Shown here in pieces: positions 10,720 to 20,091 of a stretch of 64,000 nucleotides of DNA. The first letter of the stretch is position 1. Every line of letters begins with the position of its first letter. The stretch is from Neurospora intermedia (taxonomy: Eukaryota; Ascomycota; Sordariomycetes; Sordariales; Sordariaceae). The notes under the pieces were generated by a model that was given only the letters and a program-made list of their open reading frames with translations, did no database searches and was not told the origin of the DNA. The stretch lies in NCBI GenBank assembly GCA_037102815.1, contig BTPP01000012.1:62001-126000 (forward strand). The letters are read 5' to 3'. The position numbers were made by a program, and so were the translations under genes.

Positions 10720-11585
10720 TCGACAAGTTTTTGAGTGGAGAGGGCAGACAGAACTCAAAAGAAACAACGTTTGGTGTTCAACGTCGTCAGTGACGAAGGG
10801 GGGCGAGGAGGTCAGAATGAGAAGGAGTTCCCACTTGGTTGCAACTGAAAGATGGAGGGCAGGACAGTTGCTCGACTCGTAGAAACCTCAAGTGGAATGT
10901 CTGCAACCAAATGGCGAGTTCGACAGTAAGGGTCGACCGCCTTGATGCATGAAGTTGGGCAAAGATCAAGGGCAAGAGGAACCAAGTAGAGGTAGGTACG
11001 TAGTAGTAGAGGTACATGTCCGATTGTCCGACGTCCAGTAGCTCGTGTCGGCAACCGAAGCGCATCAGCAAGTGCGAAGGCAAGAACGAAGTGGCCTCAA
11101 GGACTGCCGCGAGAACCGCATTTGTACCTAGAGGTGCCTCTGTGTAAGCAGCTGAGGATGCGGTCATCATTTGCAAGTTCAGTTGCTTGATTCCCGTCCA
11201 GGCGGGTGCATGGTGTAATATGCAAAATGGGGAGGCGGCGCGGAATCATTTCTTTCCAGATACCATGGACTGCAGTCCATCCTGCACCATTCATGTCCGG
11301 TTTTTATCGAACGCTGCAGAGTTCGTAGTCCGCAGTTCCTTCCTTGCCAGTCATCTTCCTCTTGCCACTTGACTCACTCGGCGGGCATTCATTCAATCTA
11401 TCTGGATACTGTCACCTATCCGACTCTCCTCCGCCATATAAAGTGCAGGCACAACCTGGAAGGTGAGAACAAAAAGCTTTCCACTGGCCATTTGCTCGCT
11501 TCCTCTGCTTCCTCTTTCCCTGCTAATCCCAACCTTCTCAAACACTCGCCGGTATCATTTCCCATTGAGACACACCGCGACAAAC
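10720..11585. other. Intergenic, upstream of the 2EXR gene
   Basis: Overlapping short frames on both strands (10787-11294) without family features. From about 11340 the sequence turns pyrimidine-rich, as in a 5' leader of the next gene. Confidence 0.35.
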
Positions 11586-13109
11586 ATGACCTCCTTAACC
11601 GAGTTCCACCTCTTTCCCTTCCTTCCATGGGAGATAAGAAACATGATCTGGGAACTCGCCGTTCGCCCACTCGACCGACCCAGCGCCCACGTCTTCGATG
11701 TCGACTGCGTTATGCTCGATGAGGAGCGACCAGAAGAAGGTGTCTCCTACAGTCAGTGGCGGGACAAACGCTATCAGTTCGACACGAAGCAAAAAGAGAA
11801 GGACAAGCAAGAGCGCCGTCTGGCCCTGAAAGAGGGCGATATTTGGGTCTCGCCAATACGCCAAGACTGTTTCTCCATTAACTGGGTCTCCATTGATAGA
11901 GGCTACATTTCTGACACGTATCAGTATCATCTTCTATCTGCCCGTGTTCCTGCAGCCACGCTACCCGCCCCCGGGGTCGCTGGTAGTAACCCGTCGGTAT
12001 ACATGGTTGATGGAGGACTTTGGACCGCTTGCAAGCAATCTCGTGAAGTAATGAAGAAAGCTTTCGATAGTGACAAGTGGGACAAGTTGAGGATGAACCA
12101 TAAGCAGTTCGAATGGCGATCTGTTCGTGGAAGCGACTCCACTTTCGGGGAGGGGTTACCATACGCGGGTTTGAGTAGGGAAGGAATTTCCAAGATGGCG
12201 TCGACCTTCTACACGTCTAGCTCGTTGCCGTCATCATCAACATCATCTAGCGGCAGCACCACTATCACCGGTACCACTACAAACCCAAAGGAAGACAACA
12301 GCAACGTTGCATCTCCTACTACCATACTTGGCAAGCGCTACTTCACCGTCCTCCCCCATCAAGATCTTTTCATCTTCAGACTGTCTACCGGGGTCATGAC
12401 GTCTTCTTGGGACGAGCTATTCTGGGATACTCTTGCCGAAAAACTCCCCCTGTGCGCGCAACACAATGGGTTCCTCGGCTTGACTAACTTTGCAATCGAA
12501 TTCAACCCAGCCTGGGGACAGTCTGATGCCTACCAAAGCCTCGATAAATGTCCGCAGGTTACAAACATGACAAAGGCCACAGAAGCCCTCGGAGTGTTAC
12601 ACGATCGCAATTATTACGGCAAGACCGGAATTGAAAGACACGACTGCGTTCTGTGGTTTATCGATTACCGGCTGGTTCCCAAGCCCAAAGCAGGCACTGC
12701 CAGCACCATCATCACAACCCCTATCATCTCTGACACCTGGGGCACTGCGTCCTGCTCTTCCCAAATGGTCTTTCACGATGGAAACGGTGGCCGCTACGTG
12801 CCCGTAGAGGAATGGACGATGGATTTCTTGAACTCGATTGAGCAGACATACGCTTCTGCGGAGGAGTACTTTTACCCAGAGGGCTCGCTGAAGCCCATCA
12901 AGTATGAAGATGGTGGAGAGTACACGGACTCATGCCGTAATTTTATTTGCAAGGCACTCTACCCATATTGGTTTGACACGCACGAAGAGTACATGGACCG
13001 GGGTAGTGGGACGCCGCGAGAACAACCAATGCCGTGGGCGGCGCAATGGGGAATTTTGGCTTATCTACCGCCTGGGACTGAGGAAGGGACAGGCATACAT
13101 ACATCATGA
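11586..13109 (+). CDS. 2EXR-domain protein
   Basis: Single exon, 507 aa. The N-terminus FHLFPFLPWEIRNMIWELAV (residues about 6-25) is the hallmark of the 2EXR family, fungal proteins of unknown molecular role in which an F-box-like LPxEIRxxIW helix is followed by a variable body. The ATG at 11586 is preferred over the in-frame ATG at 11463, because the 41 extra residues are hydrophobic leader-like sequence and the family starts close to the FxxFPxLPxEIR motif. A Ser/Thr-rich low-complexity stretch lies at about residues 210-240. A conserved-looking ALGVLHDRNYYGKTGIERHDCVLWFIDYRL segment sits in the second half. No catalytic motif is visible. 2EXR genes are abundant in Sordariomycetes, and this one stands alone. 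Confidence 0.75.
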   Translation: MTSLTEFHLFPFLPWEIRNMIWELAVRPLDRPSAHVFDVDCVMLDEERPEEGVSYSQWRDKRYQFDTKQKEKDKQERRLALKEGDIWVSPIRQDCFSINWVSIDRGYISDTYQYHLLSARVPAATLPAPGVAGSNPSVYMVDGGLWTACKQSREVMKKAFDSDKWDKLRMNHKQFEWRSVRGSDSTFGEGLPYAGLSREGISKMASTFYTSSSLPSSSTSSSGSTTITGTTTNPKEDNSNVASPTTILGKRYFTVLPHQDLFIFRLSTGVMTSSWDELFWDTLAEKLPLCAQHNGFLGLTNFAIEFNPAWGQSDAYQSLDKCPQVTNMTKATEALGVLHDRNYYGKTGIERHDCVLWFIDYRLVPKPKAGTASTIITTPIISDTWGTASCSSQMVFHDGNGGRYVPVEEWTMDFLNSIEQTYASAEEYFYPEGSLKPIKYEDGGEYTDSCRNFICKALYPYWFDTHEEYMDRGSGTPREQPMPWAAQWGILAYLPPGTEEGTGIHTS

Positions 13110-15099
13110 GGTATGCTTCAGAATCCGAAGTCGGGTTGCCGAGAGTGACTAGAAAAGCAAACTTCCCAGATCATCATCATCGAGGCAACCTCCGACTTGG
13201 TTACCTTGATCTCGCGAGCCCGTAGGAAACTCCAGATTAGCACGCAAAGATCCAACAGTTTGCTCTTCAATTTGCTTGTTTTCTTTTCCGATTAGCTCGA
13301 ACCCTTGGGATGCTTGGGTCAACGTTTGTACACATTTCCGTACTTCTACCATCACACCAATACACGCATATCTTTCCACGATGAAAGACAAGTCTCATTT
13401 TGAGCACGCCGATACCTGTTACCTGTACTGATATTCCACGCCTCAAGTTGAAGCTCATTGACTCATACTAACTTTGTACCTATCCAAGCTGGCAGTCTCA
13501 TGCATCGTCGTGAGGTTTCATGGGACGGGCCACATGCAAGATGACCTGAACCTCGCACAGAAACACGGGGAGGGATTAAAACCTGAGAAGCCGGCAATGA
13601 TTTGGATCTAGAGGGACTGAACTCGCACTGCCCTGGACATATTACGTCGGAAGGGTTTTCTTCAGTTCATGTGAAGTGGGGATTGACTCGACTTTCGGAT
13701 AATGGCATCTCTTCCTCTTGGGCTGCGCTTGACTCAGCATGGCATTTGGCACCCCGACCGCAATCAAAGTTAGGATCTCTTGTTCGCAACATCACTCACT
13801 CCTTCCTCGCCAAGCCAACTGGGAAGTCAGAAACAGTATAGGTAACTTCCTTCCCAACACTTCAGTTAACGAGCCGCACAACTGCGCGCCGTTCATTTTC
13901 GCCATTGGCTGACATCGATGGAAGGGAGTAAAATCCATCTACCGTGAGCTACGAAACTGAGCGTGCGATTCTTGTGGCTGGGGTCGAGACATTGTCATCA
14001 ATTGAAACGATGCGGGCTTTTCACTTGCTAAAAACAAGCGAGACTGTGGTAGAAAAAAAGACATATGGTTCGAAACCAATGCCGTGGCTTCCAGGTGATT
14101 TACATTGATATGGCTACCTCTAAGTTAGAGTTATTGATGTGTTTGTTGGTTCTGGTGATGCATGCATGGTATTCGGATTGGAGGTAGATGAAGCTTGGCG
14201 TTATGTAGAGGTATTTCTCAATTCCGAGGACCCTGGACATCTTGGGAACTCGCTGATTCGTGTATTGAGCTGTAATTACGGCCTGTAAGTAGTCTGTGCA
14301 CACCACACGTGGGCGATTTGGCGACCACAAACTCAGACGTGAAATTACAAGCCCAACAATTCAGCCAAAACAAAACACAACACCAGGCTGGATGAGTTTC
14401 GAGTTCTCAAGATGCATAACCCCTTTTTTGACCCCAAAGAGGACTCTCGGAAAGGAACCCACTAAATCGAACACGTTTCATTCTTGATCTCCTGTCGGGG
14501 ATATGGTTTTGTGTGTGCGAATATGTGGGAGTTTCCCTTCTCCAAGACCAAGTCGACAAAGAATATCCAACATCAACCACAATGAGGGCTCTTGGTACTA
14601 CAGCCGCCGAGGCCGCTGCATGTTATGATATGGATGGTTACTTGGTAAGGCAATTCATAGTAATAAGAGAGCAATTGCCGTCGAAGCTTCAAAGTATGTA
14701 AATCACATCATTTGCGTCACATTTGGACAGATGCATGTTATTTTGAACAATCATGAATGAATTGTCTTCATCAAAAGGAAAAGTGATAACCATGGGAATC
14801 GTGATTAAATACAAAGCCATGCAAATGTTTCGTTTTTGCCCTCCTCCTTCTCCATTCATAACACTTTTTCCCTCTTTTGTTCTCTTTATGAGACGGACTG
14901 AGACTGCAAAAGCAAAGCAGATCTAGGCCTTGTGACTTAAAACCCATACCCGTTTAACTCCGCGTAAGTACCTAAGACCACACCATGTGCGATCGATCGT
15001 GCCAATCTACTGCGCGTAGTGTGAAATAAAAATGGGAAATAAGAGATAAAAGGAAAAGGTCGATGAGGATGCATTACTTCAGATCGTGGACGAATGCAT
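13110..15099. other. Intergenic between the 2EXR gene and Hsp70 (convergent)
   Basis: Two kilobases with only short, featureless frames. The last 200 bp are AT-rich and probably the Hsp70 3' untranslated region. No tRNA or repeat was recognised. Confidence 0.4.
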
Positions 15100-18000
15100 T
15101 TAGTCGACCTCCTCGACGGTGGGGCCCTCGTTGTCGTTGGAGCCAGGGGCGCCGCCGGGGAAGCCACCGGGGGCAGCACCGGGCATGCCACCGGGAGCAC
15201 CGCCGGCACCGTAGAACTTCATCATGATGGGGTTGGCAATAGCCTCGAGCTCCTTCTGGCGGTCCTCGTACTCCTCACGAGTGGCCTGCTGGTTCTCGTC
15301 GAGCCAGGCGACAATCTTGTCGATCTCGGACTTGAGCTTCTCCTTGTCGGCAGCGTCAAGCTTCTCGTCGACCTTGGAGTCGCTGAGGGTGTTGCGGAGA
15401 GAGTAGGCGTACGACTCAAGACCGTTCTTGGCAGCGACACGCTTGGCCTCAGCCTCATCCTCCTCCTTGAACTTCTCGGCCTCAGCAAGCATGCGCTCGA
15501 TCTCCTCCTTGGACAGGCGGCCCTTGTCGTTGGTAATGGTGATCTGGTTGGTCTTGCCGGTACCCTTCTCGAGGGCGGAGACGTTCATAATACCGTTGGC
15601 ATCGACATCGAAGGTAACCTCGATCTGGGGAACACCGCGGGGAGCGGGGGGAATGCCGGTAAGCTCGAACTTGCCGAGAAGGTTGTTGTCCTTGGTACGC
15701 TGACGCTCACCCTCGTAGACCTGGATAAGGACACCGGGCTGGTTGTCGGAGAAGGTGGAGAAGACCTCGGACTTCTTGGTAGGAATGGTGGTGTTGCGGG
15801 GGATGAGCTTGGTCATCATACCACCAGCGGTCTCGATACCGAGGGAAAGAGGGGCAACATCGAGAAGAAGAATCTCGGAGGTGGACTTGGAAGAAGTGTC
15901 ACCGGAAAGAATGGCGGCCTGAACGGCAGCACCGTAGGCAACGGCCTCGTCGGGGTTGATGCTGTGATATAAATGTTAGTCCATTTACCCCAAAAACCAA
16001 GGGAAAATACCCAAAAATTCGCAGAAAAAAAGATCGAATAGAGATTGACAGGAAAAAGCTCACCTTTTATTAGGTTCCTTGCCCCCCTACCATTGAAGAA
16101 AAAAGAAAAAGAGTCAGTTCAGCTGTGTCTCCTTGCGGTGGGTTGAGGGCGGGAGAGAAAAGACTTACAAAGTAGTCGGAGATCAACTTCTGGATGCGAG
16201 GAATGCGAGTCGAGCCACCAACCAGAACGATCTCATGAACCTGAGACTTGTCGATCTTGGCATCAGTGAGGACGCGGTCGACGGGCTGAAGAGTAGAGCG
16301 GAAAAGATCCTGGCACAGCTCCTCGAAGCGGGCACGGGTGATCGAAGTGTAGAAGTCAATGCCTTCGAAGAGAGAGTCGATCTCGATGGAGGTCTGAGCC
16401 GAGGATGAAAGAGTACGCTTGGCACGCTCGCAAGCAGTGCGGAGACGGCGGAGAGCACGAGCGTTGGTGGAGAGATCTTTTCGTTGCGTGTTAGACATGC
16501 GCCCAGCCAGAAAAAAAAAAGAAAGAAAAGAAAAAAGAAAAAAAAAGAAAAACAGGAAAAAAGGAAAACAGGAAAGAAAAAAAAAAGAAAAAAAAAAAAA
16601 AAGACAGGAAAGACGAAAAAAAAACACAAAAAAAGCAAGCACCACAATTATTCGTCGAACTCATCCTCCCAGCCGGGCTCGAATTCGGCTTCCAGCTCCG
16701 CCTCAGCCTCAGTTCTGGCCTTGGCTGCCGCCACATTCGCATTGGCCGCCGCCACATTGGCCTTGTGGCGCGGGAGAGAGTTGTGGTGGCGCTGGTGCCA
16801 CTCCGTTGGAAAGGACACCGAGCAAATATCGCAAAAAAGAATGCGGGCTTGTTTCACCAATTTTCGTTTGGCCAATTCCACAGGGTTCCACTTAGCGTTG
16901 GACCGAGCTGTGAAGGCTTTAATGCTGGCCGGGTTTCGATCCGACCTTTTCCTCATCTTTTCTAGCCGCCGTTTGTTGGCTTCTGAGCGGTCGAAAATTT
17001 CGACCCGTTGTTTGACCGTCAAATGGGTCATAGACCCTCTAGGGAGCTCCGTTAAGCAATTGTGGGAGCAGAGTCCCGTCCAAGGTAGTTTAGGCCAAAC
17101 GGAGTGGATTTTCAAATTATTGTATGGCCGTTGGGGGTCTTCGATCGGATGCATCGTCCAAAGAAGGGACGACAAGATCGACTCCATCCCTAGAATAACG
17201 AGACGGCAGAGGGCACGATCAGACGACGGGGGCATCGGACAGGAGGCGAGGATGGTGATATGTGTGAGGTGGTAGCCCTCATCCTTGGCCTCTTTGACCT
17301 TGCTGGGCATACCCCTTGGGTTGCCGCGGAGGTGTTGCTGGATACGGCAAATTAAGCCGTGGTTGGTAGTAGCCGTCCCAGAACCGATATAAAGACGGGG
17401 GCATTGCCCATCCTTCTTAAGGATAAGGGCATATACACCCCAAATATCCTGGGGGCAGGCGAAAGGAATGTCTTTGAAAAAAGACAAAGGAGGCGGCGTT
17501 GGCTTATCGAATTGGGATTCGAACCCAGGGGCAAAGTCCAGATCGGACCAAACCAGCAAATTGGCCAATTGCTTTTCATCCCCAAAGAGAGGCCCATAGT
17601 TGGGATGGATTTTTTTCAAATCCTGGATTATATTCCATCCAACATACGCCAACTTCTCAAGAAAAGTGGACGGGGTCGCAGCCACTTGGTCGGCTACCCG
17701 TTGACTTTTACCAGCCGTGGTCGGCCGGTTCTCGGACTCGAACCGAGTAATCGCCACTTTCCTCTTAGTAGCGCGCCGTTCGACGGTATCGGCCTCTCGA
17801 ACCAACTTCCGATCCCGACGGTTGGCCTCCAGAGCAGCCAGTTCAGCGGTAGCGTGGGCTGTAACACCCAACGCATCATCCCGCTCGAACTTGGCCACAC
17901 GTTTGGCGGTCTTGGCCTTGAGGGCGGCGTCGGAGAATGCGTACATTGACTTGGAAGAAGACATGGTGATAGTGGTGGTGGTGTTGGTGGTGGTGATGGT

Positions 18001-19159
18001 GTCGGTGGTGTTGGTGGTGATGCTGGTGCTGTCGCTGGTGTTGATGCTGCTGCTGGCGTTGAAGCTGGAGAGAACGAGAACAAGATCAAAGCAACTTTGC
18101 CAAATCTCTCCAGAACATCAGAGGCCGACAGACCACCAGCTCGGTGGCCGACAAACCACCAGCTCGGTGGGCGACAATCTGGCGTATCGAGCCATACCCG
18201 CATCCCGGAGATTGCGTGATGTTGAACATCGTGAAGTGATTGGGTAGTGGTGCTGTAGAGAAGGAAGGAGGACATGGCTTGGAGATGAGGAACAAGAGCC
18301 ATGAGGAAGGAGCATGCCCAACCTCAAGGGCTTGGAGACGGGGAGCACGATCCATGAGGAAGGAGCATGCCAACACTCCGACTCCAAGCAGCCAAAGACT
18401 CGCCCAAGAGGAAGGGACGCAGTTCCTGATGCCGTAGCATATCCACCTGAAAAATTGCGCAGAGTGTCTTGATGAAATGAGGTAGGGGTTCGACCATCGA
18501 GGGAAGGGAAAGAGCAAAGCTGTGTTGACGAGAATCGAACAATGGAGGAAGGTGCCAAGTCGGAACGTTGCTGCAACCACACAAAGCCAAGCAGACCTCG
18601 GCGGAATTGAACCGGAGCGAATTGAACCGAAGCGAAAATCAACAACAAAACAAACAACCAAGCAATACCTTCGAGCGAAGCGAGGCCCCCCCGGAGGGCC
18701 TCCACGGAGTGGCCGCCGGAGGCATCATGACAAAAACGAACGAGAAAAAAAAAACAGAAAAGAAAATCGGACTAACCTTTCTTGTGCTGTGAGGAAGTTA
18801 GCCTGTGTTCTGTCATTGAATGAGATGTTGCATGCCATGAACCAAATGATTTAGGCATTCAACTCAAGTCTTCCAGGGCATTACTGACCTTGCGCTTGAA
18901 CTCCTGAACAAAGTGGTTGACGAGACGGTTGTCGAAATCCTCACCACCCAAGTGAGTGTCACCGGCAGTAGACTTGACCTCAAAGATACCCTCCTCAATG
19001 GTAAGGAGAGAGACATCGAAGGTACCACCACCGAGATCGAAGATGAGGACGTTGCGCTCACCCTCAACCTTCTTGTCGAGACCGTAGGCAATGGCGGCGG
19101 CGGTGGGCTCGTTGATGATACGGAGGACGTTGAGGCCAGCAATGAGACCAGCATCCTTA

Positions 19160-19194
<35 letters not shown>

Positions 19195-19685
19195 AACGGT
19201 GATGACGGCGTTGTTAACGGTGCCGCCGAGGTAGGCCTCAGCGGTCTCCTTCATCTTCTGGAGAATCATGGCGGAGATCTCCTCGGGGGTGAAGACCTTG
19301 GTCTCGCCCTTGAACTCGACCTGGATGACGGGCTTGCCACCACGGTCAATGACCTTGAAGGGGAAGTGCTTCATATCGGCCTGGACCTCGGGGTCGGAGA
19401 ACTTGCGACCAATGAGACGCTTGGCATCGAAGACGGTGTTGGCCGGGTTCATGGCGACCTGGTTCTTGGCGGCATCACCGACGAGACGCTCGGTGTCGGT
19501 GAAAGCGACGAACGAGGGGGTGGTGCGGTTACCCTGGTCATTGGCAATGATTTCGCAGCTGGTGAAGATGAGTTAGTATCTTTCAAGGTGAGCCAAGGTG
19601 AGGGTACTGTAACTTACCGGTCCTCACGGAAGACACCGACGCAAGAGTACGTCGTACCAAGATCGATACCGACGGCGGGAGCCAT
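15100..19685 (-). CDS. Cytosolic Hsp70 chaperone with six exons, including two microexons
   Basis: ATP-dependent chaperone of the cytosolic Hsp70 (Ssa) class. Exons are 19685-19618, 19558-18889, 18786-18777 (10 nt), 16476-16169, 16086-16064 (23 nt) and 15961-15100. They sum to 1,941 nt and encode 646 aa, the usual length. Hsp70 signatures are all present: [14 protein letters not shown] at the start, [28 protein letters not shown], the substrate-binding domain, a GGAPGG-rich lid tail and the cytosolic PTVEEVD end. The 10-nt exon is needed to rebuild KRKHKKDLS and the 23-nt exon to rebuild GGKEPNKS; donors and acceptors around both are canonical. Intron 3 is 2,300 nt, twenty times its neighbours, and contains a sense-strand GIY-YIG gene. 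Codon use is strongly C-ending, as in highly expressed genes. Confidence 0.95.
16507..16638 (-). repeat. Long polypyrimidine tract near the intron acceptor
   Basis: The plus strand is almost only A with scattered G over about 130 bases, so the transcript carries a U/C tract just upstream of the branch site. It lies immediately after the stop of the GIY-YIG gene. It is in the wrong orientation to be that gene's poly(A) tail. Confidence 0.85.
16648..17964 (-). CDS. GIY-YIG nuclease-like protein with C-terminal zinc-finger motif, inside an Hsp70 intron
   Basis: Intact 438-aa frame without introns, on the same strand as the host Hsp70 gene. The N-terminus (1-80) is charged and helical. The central region shows the GIY-YIG pattern in order: WGVYALI (GVY 176-178), LYIGSGTA (YIG 192-194), R207, H211, then E261 in [12 protein letters not shown] and N282/N283 in PYNNLKIH. 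These match the Tyr, Tyr, Arg, His, Glu and Asn positions of the active site in this nuclease superfamily (I-TevI type). The C-terminus has CDICSVSF...[12 protein letters not shown], a CX2C...H...H zinc-finger-like motif (378-400), then an Ala/Glu-rich tail ending in acidic residues. There is no reverse transcriptase, so a Penelope-type element is not supported. A homing-type or transposon-associated DNA nuclease is the likeliest role (inference). A damaged relative lies at 49890-51200. Confidence 0.75.
   Translation of the reverse strand: MSSSKSMYAFSDAALKAKTAKRVAKFERDDALGVTAHATAELAALEANRRDRKLVREADTVERRATKRKVAITRFESENRPTTAGKSQRVADQVAATPSTFLEKLAYVGWNIIQDLKKIHPNYGPLFGDEKQLANLLVWSDLDFAPGFESQFDKPTPPPLSFFKDIPFACPQDIWGVYALILKKDGQCPRLYIGSGTATTNHGLICRIQQHLRGNPRGMPSKVKEAKDEGYHLTHITILASCPMPPSSDRALCRLVILGMESILSSLLWTMHPIEDPQRPYNNLKIHSVWPKLPWTGLCSHNCLTELPRGSMTHLTVKQRVEIFDRSEANKRRLEKMRKRSDRNPASIKAFTARSNAKWNPVELAKRKLVKQARILFCDICSVSFPTEWHQRHHNSLPRHKANVAAANANVAAAKARTEAEAELEAEFEPGWEDEFDE
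17965..18070 (-). repeat. CAN-trinucleotide-rich leader of the GIY-YIG gene
   Basis: Directly upstream of the ATG the coding strand reads almost purely as CAC/CAG/CAT/ACC triplets, after an agcttcaacgccag start. The scrambled copy at 49743-49889 has the same leader, beginning with the same words, so the leader belongs to the element and not to the Hsp70 intron. Confidence 0.75.
18123..18182. repeat. 23-bp tandem repeat, two and a half units
   Basis: Two adjacent 23-bp units starting ggccgaca and ending agctcggt differ at one base. A partial third unit (gggcgacaat) follows. The repeat lies in the 5' part of the intron insertion, upstream of the GIY-YIG leader. Confidence 0.8.
18299..18371. 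repeat. Direct repeat of about 20 bp, 53 bp apart
   Basis: The word ccatgaggaaggagcatgcc occurs at 18299 and again at 18352 inside the intron insertion. The flanking words are also similar, so a unit of about 53 bp is duplicated. Confidence 0.8.
18668..18731 (-). repeat. 64-bp GC-rich motif at the 5' side of the intron insertion
   Basis: On the minus strand it starts GTCATGATGCCTCCGGC and ends CCTCGCTTCGCTCGAAGG, with a CTCC-GT-GGAG hairpin in the middle. A sequence of exactly the same length at 42637-42700 matches both ends closely and diverges in the centre. It sits 40 nt inside the host intron donor and may mark one end of the inserted element. Confidence 0.65.
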
Positions 19686-19965
19686 TGTGAATGTGTGAGA
19701 TGTGCTGAAAAAGGGAAATGGGTATCGTTAGGAGAAAAAGAGAAAAAAGTCGTCGTTGAGTGAGTTGAGAACGCTTTTCAACAATTCCCAGAGTGTGACT
19801 GGAAAAGTAGAAAAAAAAAAAGAGAAAAGCTGAGATTGAGTTTGGTTTGCGTGGAGGGAAGTCGCAATTATTTGTTTGCTGAACAGTGGTCTGAGAAACA
19901 AGCCAAGGTGGGCTGTGGAGGGGCAGAAGGAGCTCCAGAATTTAACTTGGTGGTCGAGCTTGGTC

Positions 19966-19987
19966 GTTCTTGCTTCTACGAGCTTCT
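19966..19987. promoter_or_regulatory. Imperfect heat-shock-element-like TTC/GA array
   Basis: The sequence gttcttgcttctacgagctt with a following ctg contains TTC and GA triplets in near-5-bp phase, about 280 bp upstream of the Hsp70 ATG. The match to the alternating TTC/GAA consensus is degenerate, so this is only a candidate heat-shock factor site. Confidence 0.2.
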
Positions 19988-20050
19988 GTTAGTTTCCTGG
20001 CTCCACTACGCCGGGGTACATCAGGGTACTTGTGCGCGCCGGGGCGCATT

Positions 20051-20091
20051 CTGTCGCATGCTGTCGCATGCTGTCGCATCCAGTCGCATAA
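20051..20091. repeat. Short tandem repeat of tgtcgcatgc
   Basis: Three near-perfect 10-bp units followed by two diverged ones (cagtcgcat) run head to tail upstream of Hsp70. The function is unknown. Confidence 0.8.

Larger units (their letters stand above)
16477..18776 (-). other. 2.3-kb Hsp70 intron hosting a foreign gene
   Basis: The donor is GTTAGT (18776-18771), directly after the 10-nt microexon. The acceptor is AAAAG (ending at 16477), preceded by a CTAAC branch-site match about 15 nt upstream. Splicing here restores the Hsp70 frame exactly (G + AT = Asp of KKDLS). The other introns in the gene are about 60-107 nt. The extra length consists, in transcription order, of a T-rich tract, a 64-bp GC-rich motif, about 600 bp with short tandem repeats, a CAN-rich leader, the GIY-YIG gene and a 130-nt pyrimidine tract. 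There is no sign of group I or II intron boundaries. Confidence 0.85.

Noticed and set aside
15094-15972. 292-codon plus-strand frame across the 3' half of Hsp70
   Set aside because: It is the antisense shadow of a C-ending, strongly biased Hsp70 exon. Its Leu/Gly/Val-rich translation has no family features, and similar shadows occur at 18913-19698 and 36447-37109.
16507-16638. Poly(A) tail of a retroposed GIY-YIG gene
   Set aside because: The tract is A-rich on the strand opposite to the gene, so in the gene's sense it is U/C. A retroposition tail would have the other polarity.
16419-16895. Lys-rich plus-strand frames over the intron A/G tract
   Set aside because: Created by the purine tract and the antisense of the GIY-YIG gene; pure low complexity.
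16648-17964. Penelope-like retroelement
   Set aside because: These carry a reverse transcriptase with the GIY-YIG domain. No reverse transcriptase motifs occur in the intron or near the second copy.
16477-18776. Group I or group II self-splicing intron
   Set aside because: Borders are GT...AG with a fungal branch site and restore the frame exactly. No domain V-like hairpin or group I core was seen.
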